A DNA stretch of 64,000 bases from an uncultured Shewanella sp. (GTDB taxonomy: Bacteria > Pseudomonadota > Gammaproteobacteria > Enterobacterales > Shewanellaceae). A program made the translations under genes and the position numbers. The notes under the pieces were generated by a model. That model was not told the DNA's origin. It ran no database searches and saw only the letters and a program-made list of their open reading frames with translations. Shown here in pieces: positions 28,252-38,497 of the stretch; within the stretch, counting starts at the first letter, position 1; each line of letters opens with the position of its first letter. The stretch lies in the NCBI RefSeq assembly GCF_947495455.1, contig NZ_CANLZC010000015.1:1-64000 (forward strand). Reading direction: 5' to 3'.

Positions 28252-28830
28252 TTAAGCTGTTACTAATTTATCAAGTTCAGCAGGGCGGTAATACACAGAC
28301 TTGAGAACTTTTCCTTGGCGAACTATTTTACCTGCCATCTCAACATCTTTTGCACATTTTGCAATAATAAAATCGCCTTTCTTATTGCCTATAATCTCGA
28401 CACCTTGTTTTGCATAATGGGCGATAGTATCAGCGAGCTCATCTTCATTTCTGCACACTTTACTCATATTGCTTGAATGTACCTCATTCCAACAACTGAT
28501 GAAGTCAATTTCTCTATTCGCCGCAACATGTAAGAGTAGATCGATTATATAACTGATCTCGATATGATCATTGAGATTGGATGCACCAAGATGGACCAAA
28601 CGTCCCATTAATACGTAAACACTATCAACAATTGCATCGGCTTGTTCGATTCTTGAATCGGCTTCTGCTAATTCAGTGAGCTCTTCAATTGCTAAGGATG
28701 TGTGCAGTGTATCTGCTTTTTCATCGAGGGTTTGTGGTGATTCAATTGGCAAATCGAATGTAGTGCGAAATTCATGGATATCTCTATAAAGATGTTCATA
28801 TAGAGCAGGAGTCAATGCAGTGAGTTTCAT
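28252..28830 (-). CDS. MazG/HisE-like nucleotide pyrophosphohydrolase family protein
   Basis: The 192-residue product has an all-helical N-terminal part with EELTELAEADSRIEQADAIVDSVYVLMG, the ExxE-n-ExxD type metal-binding pattern of all-alpha NTP pyrophosphohydrolases, and a C-terminal region (EIIGNKKGDFIIAKCAKDV) with a short extra domain. Such enzymes hydrolyse (d)NTPs or related nucleotides to monophosphates and pyrophosphate, often as housecleaning. ATG 28830 (MKLTALTPALYEHL) has AAGG eight bases upstream and was preferred to a frame opening at 28920. Substrate unknown. Confidence 0.75.
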   Translation of the reverse strand: MKLTALTPALYEHLYRDIHEFRTTFDLPIESPQTLDEKADTLHTSLAIEELTELAEADSRIEQADAIVDSVYVLMGRLVHLGASNLNDHIEISYIIDLLLHVAANREIDFISCWNEVHSSNMSKVCRNEDELADTIAHYAKQGVEIIGNKKGDFIIAKCAKDVEMAGKIVRQGKVLKSVYYRPAELDKLVTA

Positions 28831-28954
28831 CAATTTGGCCTTGAAACGATGGAAAGATAAAGAGGCTGCAATTTTAAGGGAATCTCCTCCTAATTGAAAG
28901 AGGATTATTAGTGGGAGCACTGAGTGAATAGTATAGCAAACGAGCTTGAATGAA

Positions 28955-30658
28955 TTAAAAATGACTTTTCACTAAAAAACGAACTTCTACGGCATTGACG
29001 TCTTCACCCCGTGTAAAAGGAAAGGTGAGATCGATATGTGCCACATTACCAAAACTGGCTTTGGACGAATAGATCCTTGCGCCAATGCCAAATACTCCTA
29101 TAGGGCCAGACACTTCATTATTTTCATCATCCCCGCCGAAGGCTTGACCAATATCGCTAAAAGCGGCCCAGCCTAATTCGGCCAATTGGTAGAGGTTAAT
29201 ATTAGGGTAGTAGCGTAATTCATTGGTGATCAGCCATTGGTTGTCACCCCATTGATAATTATCGGGGTATCCACGAAGTCCTGTGTCATCACCTAATGCA
29301 AAGGGCACATCGTAATAATTATTTTGTGAGGTACTGAGCCTGAGTTTGTTATAGATAGTAAATTTGGGATTGATGTGGTAAAAATGTTCACCTGTAGCAT
29401 TGAGCTGGAAATAGTCTTTTTGACTGGTTGCAAGATCACTATACCCAGAAAAATTGAGCAGATAAAGGTGGTTTTCTTGTTCGTAACCTCGGCTAGCAAG
29501 CCATTCTAGATGAAATCCAACAGGTAAATTGTTGCCTAAATCTTTAGTTTCAATGCCGAATTGAGCATAATGATACCAGCCTAAATTAAAGTCTTCATTT
29601 TTGTTTATTAAGTAGATATCGTTGAGAACTTTATAATCATCTTGAATATATTCGTATCCTACCCAAGGGAAAAGGAAATCTCTATTTTGAGGAAGTTGTG
29701 AGTCTGGGTAATCATCAGTATTCGTGAAATCATTTTTATCTTTAGTTCCCCCGATGATAAAGCGTGATAGTTCAGTATTACTTTTATGGATCAGCCAACC
29801 ATACTGTAATTCAATGTTGTCTATTTGTTGTTTGAACTCATTAACTTCCTCGCCATTTTGTCTTAAGGTGTCGGTCAATAAATCATCAAGGTACTCAGCT
29901 GAATACATTCGCTTTGTTTCTAAGGAGTAAAAGGGGTTATTAAAGTAAATATCTGTCGCTTGGCCATCGTCATTATCATAAAAGGTGGTGGTTAATGTTG
30001 CATGCCTTAAGAAATAAACGGGAGTTTCTACTTCAAATTTATAGCCTTTTCTGTCGATATCAGAACTGTATTTCATTTGGGTCTTGATTCCCAGTCCGAG
30101 TAAATTATCTTCCTTTATGCCGATAGAGGTGCTGGTATTCCCCCCGCTACTGCCAAAATCGGCTGTGGGTAACAAGGACCAGTTATCCCATGTTTCAACG
30201 AGTACGCTTTGGCCTTTCTCTGTGTCGGTTATACTAGGATCTTGTGATGAAAGTGTCACTTTCGCATCGCGAAGGTAGGGTTCTGCTCTTAACAGCCTAG
30301 CGGCTTCTTGCAGTTGCTTTAAAGTGACGTCACTGTTTTCATTAAAATTTAGATTTTTACGTATGATCCAATCTCGAGTATTGATGTGTAAGTCATTGGC
30401 CCAACGATGGATAAAGAAAGTATCAGGTTGTGAGGTATCAAAGATATTATTGCTTTTAATGACAATTTTATTTATGTGAAGTTTTTTACTGAGATCCGTT
30501 TTATCAAGGTTTGATGAGTTTTTAGTCGTTTGATTAGGTTTTACGTTAGTTTTTTTATGGGTATGTCTATTTAAAGGACTTGTCTCTTGAACATAAGCTT
30601 TTGTTGAAATTAAGGTTAGAGCCATAACAGTAAATATATAAAATGATATATTCCTCAT
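28955..30658 (-). CDS. BamA/TamA-like outer-membrane beta-barrel protein with one POTRA-like domain
   Basis: The 567-residue product has a signal peptide (about 1-22), a low-complexity linker (24-60), a single POTRA-like region (about 62-135; NKIVIKSNNIFDTSQP, then LKQLQEAARLLRAEPYLRDAKVTL), and a C-terminal barrel ending in VRFLVKSHF, with the terminal Phe typical of outer-membrane proteins. The block LGDDTGLRGYPDNYQWGDNQWLITNELRYYP is the conserved late-barrel region of the Omp85 superfamily with its RGY motif. Family members insert or secrete proteins or transport lipids; this one has too few POTRA domains to be BamA itself. Confidence 0.82.
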   Translation of the reverse strand: MRNISFYIFTVMALTLISTKAYVQETSPLNRHTHKKTNVKPNQTTKNSSNLDKTDLSKKLHINKIVIKSNNIFDTSQPDTFFIHRWANDLHINTRDWIIRKNLNFNENSDVTLKQLQEAARLLRAEPYLRDAKVTLSSQDPSITDTEKGQSVLVETWDNWSLLPTADFGSSGGNTSTSIGIKEDNLLGLGIKTQMKYSSDIDRKGYKFEVETPVYFLRHATLTTTFYDNDDGQATDIYFNNPFYSLETKRMYSAEYLDDLLTDTLRQNGEEVNEFKQQIDNIELQYGWLIHKSNTELSRFIIGGTKDKNDFTNTDDYPDSQLPQNRDFLFPWVGYEYIQDDYKVLNDIYLINKNEDFNLGWYHYAQFGIETKDLGNNLPVGFHLEWLASRGYEQENHLYLLNFSGYSDLATSQKDYFQLNATGEHFYHINPKFTIYNKLRLSTSQNNYYDVPFALGDDTGLRGYPDNYQWGDNQWLITNELRYYPNINLYQLAELGWAAFSDIGQAFGGDDENNEVSGPIGVFGIGARIYSSKASFGNVAHIDLTFPFTRGEDVNAVEVRFLVKSHF

Positions 30659-30904
30659 GGCTCGATCGCCTCCTTGCTGGTGATCTTAAGTAACCTATGT
30701 GTTGAGTCAGTAAGATTTATCGTATTAAGTTTATTAATAACAGATGTAAAAGACAGGTTAGTCAAGTTGTCGTGGGAATAAAGCAGTGGAAAAAGAAAAA
30801 ACAGTGTTTTTTCCTGTCTATAGACGTGGAGCGCTATAGGCATAAAAGTGATTACACTTACCTTAACCTATTGATTTTATATGAATAAGTTAAGGGGTGT
30901 TACA

Positions 30905-32125
30905 CTATAAAGTTCGTCTAGGGGGCACTGCCACATTGGCAAAGATGAGTCCTGCGACTAATGACATAAAAATTAAAAATATTTGAGTGCCAATATGAGA
31001 TTGATTGAGCATAGTTTCACCCAAAATTAATGTGTTGAGACCGATATAGGTTTTACTGCCTGGTACGAGAATGACGATGCCTTGTAATAGAGCGATAGAA
31101 GCGGGAGCTTTCATCCATCGAGCAAAGAGATTAGAGTAAATGCCCACAATTAATGCACCAAAAAAGATACCAATGGATTCTCCTAGATATAGGGTGCCTA
31201 GTATTGAAGAGAAAAAGGCGACAATGCCCGCTAAAATACCCCATGGAGAATCTTTTATGCGTGCTTTAAAAATAATCACTAAGGCCATGGAAAGTATGGG
31301 TACGGCTGACCAGATGGCCCATTGTGGTAAGGATTCTGGTTCCATAAAAGGAGCGGGGTTAAAAAGTGCTCCGGCCATGGCCATGCCTAAAATAGCACCA
31401 AAATAGAGTTTAAAGAGTAGCATACAGGCATCCATGATGCGTGCGGTGCCTGAAATGAGATCTCGAGCGGCGAGTTCTGCCAGTCCCAGTGTGAGGGCGA
31501 GCCCCGGCACAAAAATAATAATACCAGATAAGATGACCACAGGAATATTGATGTAGTGATCAAATTGTGCCATTGCACAGCTGAAGATGGCGCATAAAAT
31601 GGCTGCGAGAGGTTCAAGCATTTCCGCCATACGGGGAGAGCGTTCAGCACGGTAGACTAAGCCATAAACCATAAAACCTAGTATTGCTGATGCCAATACA
31701 TCACTCCAACTGGTTCCCATTAGCATTGCAAAAGCGCCAGTTGAGGTACCATATGCTAAGAAAGTGAGCCCGACTCCATAAGGATTGGGTTTATTGATAA
31801 TTTCTTCTAATCTTTCCAGGGCTTCGGTGAGACTACGTTTGCCAGAGAGGAGTTCTTCGACTAATTCATCGGTTCTTGCTAAAGCACCGAGATCTAACTC
31901 TCCTGGATTCACTCGAGCAAGGTGGTTATATTCTTGTTCAGTATCATGTTGTAATACAAATGTCATGCTCGTAGGGGAAATCAAAAAATAGCCTTCGATC
32001 CCCAATAAATGAGATACAGATTGTAAGTGTGCTTCGAGTCGGTATGCAGGCGTGCCAAACTTATGTAAAGCTTTTCCTAATTTTATGATAAATTTGCGTT
32101 TTTTTATAAATTGTTCGTTATCCAC
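30905..32125 (-). CDS. Threonine/serine exporter family protein (ThrE-like)
   Basis: A 406-residue inner-membrane protein with a cytoplasmic N-terminal region (1-130) and about ten helices: a first five-helix DUF1212-type block and a second DUF3815-type block fused in one chain, as in Corynebacterium ThrE. The N-terminal GKALHKFGTPAYRLEAHL and ISPTSMTFVLQ are family hallmarks, as is the repeated IVLVPGSKTYIGLN / IIFVPGLALTLGLAEL. The substrate is presumed to be small hydroxy amino acids. It stands alone on the minus strand. Confidence 0.85.
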   Translation of the reverse strand: MDNEQFIKKRKFIIKLGKALHKFGTPAYRLEAHLQSVSHLLGIEGYFLISPTSMTFVLQHDTEQEYNHLARVNPGELDLGALARTDELVEELLSGKRSLTEALERLEEIINKPNPYGVGLTFLAYGTSTGAFAMLMGTSWSDVLASAILGFMVYGLVYRAERSPRMAEMLEPLAAILCAIFSCAMAQFDHYINIPVVILSGIIIFVPGLALTLGLAELAARDLISGTARIMDACMLLFKLYFGAILGMAMAGALFNPAPFMEPESLPQWAIWSAVPILSMALVIIFKARIKDSPWGILAGIVAFFSSILGTLYLGESIGIFFGALIVGIYSNLFARWMKAPASIALLQGIVILVPGSKTYIGLNTLILGETMLNQSHIGTQIFLIFMSLVAGLIFANVAVPPRRTL

Positions 32126-32207
32126 TGTTGCTTTTCACTATTATAAAGAAGGGTTGTGATGCGGATCCCGACCATAAATTAAAAGTCGGTGTTAAGTGCT
32201 TGCTATT

Positions 32208-32474
32208 TATACCCGTGATACTTCAAGATGCATGTTTTCAGAGTGCGTAAAAGTGCCTAATTCAAGGCGTATTATTGCCGAAATGCTGATTGCCTTTTAA
32301 GATGATACAACGCAGAAGTCGGTGCTTTTACACATTCCCAAAGGGCTGGTTTAAAAGCCTTTTATACTGTGTTATTAAACAACGACTTAGAATGACTAGG
32401 CTCGATGTTCAATGCCTTGTCTAAAAGGCTTTTAACTCCAGCTGAATCCTGCAGCTTGAAGTATCACGGGTATA
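32208..32474 (-). repeat. 267-bp palindromic-ended repeat element, copy 2 (inverted)
   Basis: Same length and same 24-bp ends as the copy at 9068-9334, but reverse-complemented as a whole: the internal 43-bp block 32289-32331 is the exact complement of 9211-9253. Diverged positions are scattered along the element, including near the ends (TTCAAGATGC against TTGAAGATGC). It lies between ThrE and MAPEG. The two copies could pair to invert the 23 kb between them. Confidence 0.9.
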
Positions 32475-32588
32475 GGTTGGTAATATTACTCTATTTACGT
32501 TAGAAAAGGAGAAAGCAATTGTTAATATTATTAACTTAATTTGAAATGGGTTGAGTTAGAAAACAAAATTATTTTAAGAGGGATAGAG

Positions 32589-32987
32589 ATGTCACTTGCT
32601 ATTACAGGTTTTTATGCCAGTTTGACGGCTTTACTGGTTATTATTTTTGCTTATCGAGTTATCCGATTAAGGCGTGAACATAAAATAGGTGTCGGTGTTG
32701 AGGATAATACACCATTACTGATAGCCACTCGAGTGCATGGGAATATGTTAGAAAATGCCCCTTTGACCCTCATTTTGATGATGGCGACGGAAATCAATGG
32801 CATGTCACCTACCTTGTTACATTGTTTCGGAAGTGTGTGGATAGTTTCGCGTTTATTACATGCGGTTGGACTTACCTTAGGTAAAGGAGGAGCGCATTTT
32901 GGGCGATATTGGGGAACGTTACTGACTTGGTTAGTCATGTTGGGCTTAGTTGTTGTCAATTGCATTCAATTTTTTGATCCTATGTAG
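32589..32987 (+). CDS. MAPEG family membrane protein
   Basis: The 132-residue product has four membrane helices and the MAPEG signature RVHGNMLENAPLTLIL in the loop before helix 2, with the later segment SRLLHAVGLTLG. The superfamily includes glutathione-dependent enzymes and 5-lipoxygenase-activating proteins in eukaryotes; bacterial members may conjugate or reduce lipophilic compounds with glutathione. ATG 32589 follows GAGGGATAGAG; an upstream in-frame start at 32541 is less likely. No neighbours suggest a pathway. Confidence 0.85.
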   Translation: MSLAITGFYASLTALLVIIFAYRVIRLRREHKIGVGVEDNTPLLIATRVHGNMLENAPLTLILMMATEINGMSPTLLHCFGSVWIVSRLLHAVGLTLGKGGAHFGRYWGTLLTWLVMLGLVVVNCIQFFDPM

Positions 32988-33138
32988 CTCGATACTTATG
33001 AGCTAGGATGTCTTTAGTCGGGGTGAAGATAAGTTCCAATTTGGGGATCGCTCTTATTTCAGTGTATAATTCGCCCCCCTGAGTGGAAAGGCAAGTGGGC
33101 TTTTCTGCTTTGACTCAGATTATTAGGCTTTTTATCTC

Positions 33139-35385
33139 ATGCAAGTTGAATCGACTCTATTTACTTATCCTAAATATTGGGCGGAGTGTTATGGCACTGC
33201 TCCCTTTTTACCTATGTCTCGAAAAGAGATGGATCAATTGGGATGGGATAGTTGTGACATCATCATAGTGACAGGTGATGCTTATGTTGATCACCCTAGT
33301 TTTGGTATGGCGGTGCTAGGACGATTACTTGAAGCACAAGGCTTTAGGGTTGGCATTATTGCGCAGCCTGATTGGTCGAGTAAAGCTGATTTCATGCAAC
33401 TGGGGCAGCCTAATTTATTTTTTGGCGTCACAGCTGGCAATATGGATTCAATGATCAACCGCTATACAGCGGATCGACGATTACGCCATGATGATGCTTA
33501 TACACCTGGAAACGTTGGAGGCAAGCGGCCTGATCGCGCCGTTACTGTGTATACTCAACGTTGCAAAGAAGCCTATAAAACCAGTCCAGTGGTGATTGGT
33601 GGTATTGAAGCCAGTCTACGCCGAATAGCCCATTACGATTATTGGTCAGATAAAGTTCGTCGCAGTGTATTGTTTGATTCGAAAGCCGATATTTTAGTGT
33701 ACGGCAATGCCGAAAGGCCTATTGTTGATATTGCGCATCGCATTGCAGCCGGAGAGTCTGTTGCTGATTTAAATGATATACGGGGTACGGCGGTATTACG
33801 TAAAACGCCATTAGAGCAGTGGCGAGGCATGGATTCTCGTAAGCTTGATCAATTGCATAAGATCGAGCCTTTAGCGAATCCTTATGGGGCAGATGATGTA
33901 GGTTGCAGTAATTTCTCAGGTCCTAGTGATGCAAAAATATTTGATAATGACAAGCCTAAAGCTATTAGCGTACAGCCACCACGCCCTAAGCCTTGGGAAA
34001 AAACCTATGTATTACTACCTGCTTTTGAAAAAGTAATACAAGATAAATACTTATATGCTCATGCTTCACGTATTTTGCATCAAGAAACAAACCCAGGTTG
34101 TGCAAGGGCGCTATACCAGCCTCATGGCGAGCGTGCTGTATGGGTTAATCCTCCTGCATGGCCATTAAATACTGATGAGATGGACGCTGTTTTTGATTTA
34201 CCTTATCAGCGTGTTGCCCATCCGGTTTATGGTAACTATAAAATTCCTGCTTATGACATGATTAAGACCTCGGTCAACATTATGCGTGGCTGTTTTGGTG
34301 GTTGTTCATTTTGTTCTATTACAGAACATGAAGGCCGAATTATTCAAAGTCGCTCACAAGAGTCTATTGTGCGTGAAATTGGTGAAATACGAGATAAAGT
34401 GCCAGGTTTTACAGGGGTTATTTCTGACTTAGGTGGACCGACGGCGAATATGTATCGTTTGGGGTGCAAGAGCGAGAAAGCCGAGAAAACCTGTCGTCGT
34501 TTATCTTGTGTTTTCCCGTCTATTTGTGGTCATTTAGATACGGATCATCAAGCGACAATTGATCTTTATCGTGCGGCACGTGATGTACCGGGTATTAAGA
34601 AAATTCTGATTGCATCGGGTGTTCGCTATGATTTAGCCATTGAAGATCCCCGTTATGTGAAAGAATTGGCTAAGCATCATGTTGGAGGTTATTTAAAAAT
34701 TGCTCCAGAACATACCGAAGAAGGGCCATTAAGTAAGATGATGAAGCCAGGTATGGGCACATACGATAAGTTTAAAGAACTGTTTGATAAGTATTCCAAA
34801 GAGGCTGGCAAAAAGCAGTATTTAATTCCTTATTTTATCTCTGCGCATCCTGGTACGACCAATGAGGATATGGTGAATCTGGCGCTATGGTTAAAGGGGG
34901 AAAAATTTAAACTGGATCAGGTACAGAACTTTTATCCTTCTCCTATGGCTAATGCCACAACGATTTATCATACTGAGTTGAATTCATTAAAAAATGTTAA
35001 GCATACTAGCGAGACAGTTTCGGTGCCGAAAAAGGGAAGGCAACGCCGATTGCATAAAGCCTTACTGCGTTATCATGATCCTGCAGGTTGGCCGCTTATT
35101 CGAGAAGCGCTTGTTGATATGAATAAAGCACATTTAATTGGTAATGGCGCGAATTGCTTAGTTCCTGCTGAAACACGTCATGAACAGCAACGTCATAAGC
35201 CTAAAGGAGCAACAAAAGGCAAGCAAGGATTAACGCGTTTTTCACAGGATCAGTTTGCTTCAAAAAGCAGCGATAACAAACAAAGTGCTCGAGCTTCAAA
35301 CAGAAGTAGCAAGAATAAACAATCCACTATTAAAGGCCAAGCTAGAGCCAATGTTTGGGGGACAACGCCGAAGCATCAAAGGTAA
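33139..35385 (+). CDS. ygiQ: YgiQ family radical SAM protein
   Basis: A 748-residue UPF0313/YgiQ protein. The radical SAM cluster motif is C385-FGG-C389-SF-C392, followed by [14 protein letters not shown]. The N-terminal part (1-380) has the conserved block [19 protein letters not shown], and the C-terminal tail (670-748) is basic and Lys/Gln/Ser-rich, probably disordered. The reaction is unknown; family members are cytoplasmic and widespread. The start matches the family ([14 protein letters not shown]). A terminator follows. Confidence 0.92.
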   Translation: MQVESTLFTYPKYWAECYGTAPFLPMSRKEMDQLGWDSCDIIIVTGDAYVDHPSFGMAVLGRLLEAQGFRVGIIAQPDWSSKADFMQLGQPNLFFGVTAGNMDSMINRYTADRRLRHDDAYTPGNVGGKRPDRAVTVYTQRCKEAYKTSPVVIGGIEASLRRIAHYDYWSDKVRRSVLFDSKADILVYGNAERPIVDIAHRIAAGESVADLNDIRGTAVLRKTPLEQWRGMDSRKLDQLHKIEPLANPYGADDVGCSNFSGPSDAKIFDNDKPKAISVQPPRPKPWEKTYVLLPAFEKVIQDKYLYAHASRILHQETNPGCARALYQPHGERAVWVNPPAWPLNTDEMDAVFDLPYQRVAHPVYGNYKIPAYDMIKTSVNIMRGCFGGCSFCSITEHEGRIIQSRSQESIVREIGEIRDKVPGFTGVISDLGGPTANMYRLGCKSEKAEKTCRRLSCVFPSICGHLDTDHQATIDLYRAARDVPGIKKILIASGVRYDLAIEDPRYVKELAKHHVGGYLKIAPEHTEEGPLSKMMKPGMGTYDKFKELFDKYSKEAGKKQYLIPYFISAHPGTTNEDMVNLALWLKGEKFKLDQVQNFYPSPMANATTIYHTELNSLKNVKHTSETVSVPKKGRQRRLHKALLRYHDPAGWPLIREALVDMNKAHLIGNGANCLVPAETRHEQQRHKPKGATKGKQGLTRFSQDQFASKSSDNKQSARASNRSSKNKQSTIKGQARANVWGTTPKHQR

Positions 35386-35400
35386 ATTGAAATCGGTTAA

Positions 35401-35440
35401 AGTCAGTTGAGTCGCGCAGCCCAGCTGGCTTTTTTATTTT
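35401..35440 (+). terminator. Terminator after ygiQ
   Basis: AGTCAGTTG pairs with CAGCTGGCT (two G-T pairs), loop of 12 bases, then TTTTTATTTT. Confidence 0.65.
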
Positions 35441-35480
35441 AAATGGCGATTAAAAGTGGATATTTGTTTCATTAAAAAGA

Positions 35481-36086
35481 TCAGTCTCTTTTGTCAAAAG
35501 TAAACTTTTGTCCTGCTAATGTCGCTTCATACATTAAGCCGCCTTTAGCCAGTGTAAAGGTGGCCATACCATTAACATAAGAAGCGGCGGCCGCCGATTT
35601 TCCTGCGCTAGCAGAATTGCCTGTTGTGCTGGTTTGCGCATTGGCGCCAATAACAATGGCGACGGCAGAGGCTTGAGCACTGAATTCAAAATTCCCACTG
35701 GTGAATTTTTGATACGCATCTTCATTTTTGAAGAAAATGATTTCACTATAGGCTTGTCCGCCGAGCTGAAAGCCGACAGAGAGTTGTGTCATGGTGGTAT
35801 CACCTGTGATCCTATCATTTTTGTAGACATGACCCTCACCATAGGCGCCTCCAACAACAAAACCTCCTTTACCTACGGTAGGAAAAAGGGCGTAACCGTA
35901 GGCAGTATTAAAGAAGTGACGTGTCTCTTTTGCTTTTTTGAAGTTGCATATGGCTTTTTGATAAGAATCATCTATTCGGTAGCAATCATTTTCATTATTG
36001 CTATTGTTGGCTAACGCTTGTGTCGTAAAAAAGAGACTTAACATCATCAAGAATAAGGCAGTCGTTTTTGACATAAGGTGTTTCAT
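35481..36086 (-). CDS. Exported lipid-binding SYLF (Ysc84) domain protein
   Basis: The 201-residue product starts at ATG 36086 after GGAGA and has a signal peptide ending near ALA-NNSNN. The body matches the SYLF/Ysc84 family: GYALFPTVGKGGFVVGGAYGEGHVY, MTQLSVGFQLGGQAYSEIIFF and the C-terminal MYEATLAGQKFTF. An Ala/Ser-rich stretch around 150-170 (NSASAGKSAAAASYVNG) is part of the family pattern. Eukaryotic SYLF domains bind phosphoinositides; bacterial ones are periplasmic and of unknown role. It stands alone. Confidence 0.85.
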   Translation of the reverse strand: MKHLMSKTTALFLMMLSLFFTTQALANNSNNENDCYRIDDSYQKAICNFKKAKETRHFFNTAYGYALFPTVGKGGFVVGGAYGEGHVYKNDRITGDTTMTQLSVGFQLGGQAYSEIIFFKNEDAYQKFTSGNFEFSAQASAVAIVIGANAQTSTTGNSASAGKSAAAASYVNGMATFTLAKGGLMYEATLAGQKFTFDKRD

Positions 36087-36242
36087 TGCTGTCTCCAAAA
36101 TAAAATGTGAGCATTAAGCATACGCACAGCTTAGCTAAAAATGAACAGCCATTGATTAAAAAGTGATCTTTATGCGGGTTATTTTTCAACATGTCAGCCC
36201 TGATTCAGCGATATATAGCGTTGAATAATGGGGTCATACACC

Positions 36243-37112
36243 CTAACTCTTGTTTATTACTTGATGTATAAAGTCGAGTTCCTCTTCAGTAAGTAAGTGA
36301 GCTTGTGTTGTTGCCGAAAGAGCGATTGGATTCATTGATGACTGATTTTGATCTCTCATATAAGCTATATCGGTCATTTGTTTTAAGCCATAAAATGCCA
36401 GTATGTATAAAGATATTAACAAAATGATTTGAGTTAATAGTAAATTAAAGACGGTAATCCTATTATCAGTATAAAAAGGAAGCATAAGTAATAGATTTAT
36501 GACCAGCCAATTCATGATAAGAGCAAAAGTTAAAATGAGTAACCATTTAAATTTTATATGGTGTAATGCTGAATTTTCCAGTGGACTTTTACTGAGTAAT
36601 AATTTATTTAATAGTCTGAATATTAAAATAAAATAAAAAACCGCTTGAAGGCTCAATAATCCAGGGAAAACAATAAAAATAATATTGAAATTTTTTACTA
36701 TTCCAATATTTTCAAATGAATTAACGGCTATAAATCTATGGTTACTCAAAGTTAGCACAAGCAGAATAACAATACCGACAGTGGGATAGAAATGTTTCCA
36801 ATTGAAGTTATCATGACTTGACGATGTTACATGCTCCTTACAGTATAAGTACATTAATGGCATGAATAAGAAATAAATAGGCATGATAAGTGTAAACAAT
36901 ATATTAATAGGGATAGATGTGTTGTGTTGACTGATGAGCCCAGTGAAAAAATACAGCGCCAATAGCCCTGTTATATAGGTGAGTAAATGATGTTTTTTTG
37001 TTCTAGGTTGATGAATAAAGCGAATGTAAGTACAAAGTATTAAGCAATGAAGCCCGCCTAGTAGTGGGAGCCAAAGATAAGCTTGGAAGAAAAACGGATT
37101 GAATTCATTCAT
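36243..37112 (-). CDS. Multi-helix membrane module of an AraC-type regulator, lacking the HTH
   Basis: The 289-residue protein (start MNEFNPFFFQAYLW; an upstream ATG at 37121 adds three residues) has about seven or eight membrane helices over residues 10-255 and a short tail ending LTEEELDFIHQVINKS. This architecture equals the N-terminal half of the 7TM-type AraC regulators of Shewanella and relatives, where helices lead into an EEE-rich linker and then two HTH motifs. Here the frame stops right in the linker. I found no HTH coding sequence in the 150 bases downstream. Either it is a truncated regulator or a free-standing membrane sensor. Confidence 0.6.
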   Translation of the reverse strand: MNEFNPFFFQAYLWLPLLGGLHCLILCTYIRFIHQPRTKKHHLLTYITGLLALYFFTGLISQHNTSIPINILFTLIMPIYFLFMPLMYLYCKEHVTSSSHDNFNWKHFYPTVGIVILLVLTLSNHRFIAVNSFENIGIVKNFNIIFIVFPGLLSLQAVFYFILIFRLLNKLLLSKSPLENSALHHIKFKWLLILTFALIMNWLVINLLLMLPFYTDNRITVFNLLLTQIILLISLYILAFYGLKQMTDIAYMRDQNQSSMNPIALSATTQAHLLTEEELDFIHQVINKS

Positions 37113-37280
37113 TATGAGCATTGGTTATTAATGTCATTACGGGCTTATATAATATTAAATAGAAACAATAATATAAACCTATATATAAATAATTTTCATA
37201 TGTTTATATTATGGTGATTTCTATAAATAATTTGTTTTTTAATAAAGCAGAGTGGTAATAAAGTTTCAATTGTATAGTGA

Positions 37281-37310
37281 TTGTTAGAAAATTATTTTAA
37301 ACAATATACT
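37281..37310 (+). promoter_or_regulatory. Candidate sigma-70 promoter
   Basis: TTGTTA (37281-37286) and TATACT (37305-37310) are 18 bases apart, 71 bases before the gene at 37381. The surrounding region 37113-37380 is otherwise very AT-rich with no other recognised signal. Confidence 0.45.
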
Positions 37311-37380
37311 ATGATTTTTATAGTTGAGATTTTTATATGTATTTTGATTACTTGCGTTTAATTGATCCAAGGAAGATAGA

Positions 37381-37980
37381 ATGAAAATTATTGCCATCAT
37401 TATTATTGTCTTAATAGGGGTTTATCTTTATCGGCGAAATAAAGCCATTTCAACGCCAGAGGCGACTGTTAACGATGATTCTTCTCAGTTTAATGAGAAA
37501 TCAGAAGGTTTATCGACGCCTAAATTTGAAGAGCTGGTTCAGGACTCGAAGACAGAGTCTCAGGCAGTCTTTGATACACAAACCTTTATGCTTTTTGATA
37601 AAGCGAATGATCGGCTTAAAAAGCATGTTGATAATATCGAGCAAGCTGAAATATTGGAAGATGAATATAGGGCTATGATAGCGGCGATCGCTGAATGTTA
37701 TAAGCAAAAGAAAGATATGGAATATGTTAAATTTGGCGTAAGTTTATCATCTGCTTTTTTATGTTTATGTGAGAGGATCAGTAAAGATGGATCTTTGATA
37801 GATTTGAAAGGTGTCAGCTTTATGCAGTTAGCCACTTTACTTAATGATAAAGGAGATTTTGATGAGGCCATTGCTATGTGCCAGCAAGCAATGGATTATG
37901 GATTAACTGATGGGACTGTGAGTGGTTTTTCTGGTCGTAAAAGTCGAATAGAGAAAGCAAAAATGAGAGATGAAAAATAG
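37381..37980 (+). CDS. Membrane-anchored helical (TPR-like) protein of unknown function
   Basis: The 199-residue product begins with an uncleaved-looking hydrophobic anchor (MKIIAIIIIVLIGVYLYRR), then an acidic Ser-rich linker (25-60) and a helical C-terminal part. The stretch LATLLNDKGDFDEAIAMCQQAMDYGLTDG resembles one TPR repeat, so protein-protein interaction is likely. AAGGAAG precedes the ATG. I do not recognise a named family. It may be a species- or genus-level gene. Confidence 0.65.
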   Translation: MKIIAIIIIVLIGVYLYRRNKAISTPEATVNDDSSQFNEKSEGLSTPKFEELVQDSKTESQAVFDTQTFMLFDKANDRLKKHVDNIEQAEILEDEYRAMIAAIAECYKQKKDMEYVKFGVSLSSAFLCLCERISKDGSLIDLKGVSFMQLATLLNDKGDFDEAIAMCQQAMDYGLTDGTVSGFSGRKSRIEKAKMRDEK

Positions 37981-38191
37981 TGATTAAAATTAATACCACC
38001 AAAGATCAACAGGTTCTGGTTTATCGAGTATACTGAGACTGCCGAGAAGGATGACTTCTTAAAATTGCCGCAGTTGACTCGAGTATGACAACGACCTTTT
38101 GAGTCGCAAGCTAATTTGTCTGCTTTCGCTCGAAAATCGACCTATGATGAAGCGGGAATAATAATGTCTTGCAGCAGTTGAGAAGAATGAT

Positions 38192-38497
38192 ATGAACATA
38201 AAAGCAATACAGCTTAATGAAGTACAATTAAGCTTATCTATTTTGGCGAATGTGGATTTTGAGCATTTTGCCGATTTTGCCGAGCCATTGGTCAGACAAT
38301 TAGATTGCCATGTTATTGAGCGGCAATGGGGAGCCGATCGCCATCAATGGTTATTGGATTTTGAAGGCTGCCAGCTACAATTACATTATGAATTTTATGG
38401 TGATATATGTTGGCTGTCGGTGTCAAAAGAGGAAGATATTGAGGTGCTCATCTATTTAGCTGGGCAACTAAAACCTTATGTTGCGCTAAATGAGTGA
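38192..38497 (+). CDS. DUF3630 family protein
   Basis: A 101-residue soluble protein with a mixed alpha/beta pattern (ERQWGADRHQWLLDFEGCQLQLHYEFYGDICWLSV) that fits the small DUF3630 family, usually found just upstream of srkA and dsbA in Shewanella and relatives. Its stop overlaps the srkA start by 8 bases, so they are probably translated together. Function unknown. The 211 bases before it hold no recognised gene. Confidence 0.75.
   Translation: MNIKAIQLNEVQLSLSILANVDFEHFADFAEPLVRQLDCHVIERQWGADRHQWLLDFEGCQLQLHYEFYGDICWLSVSKEEDIEVLIYLAGQLKPYVALNE

Noticed and set aside
30655..30843. 62-residue minus-strand frame before the BamA-like gene
   Set aside because: It only overlaps the start of the BamA-like gene, has no ribosome-binding site and no recognisable pattern.
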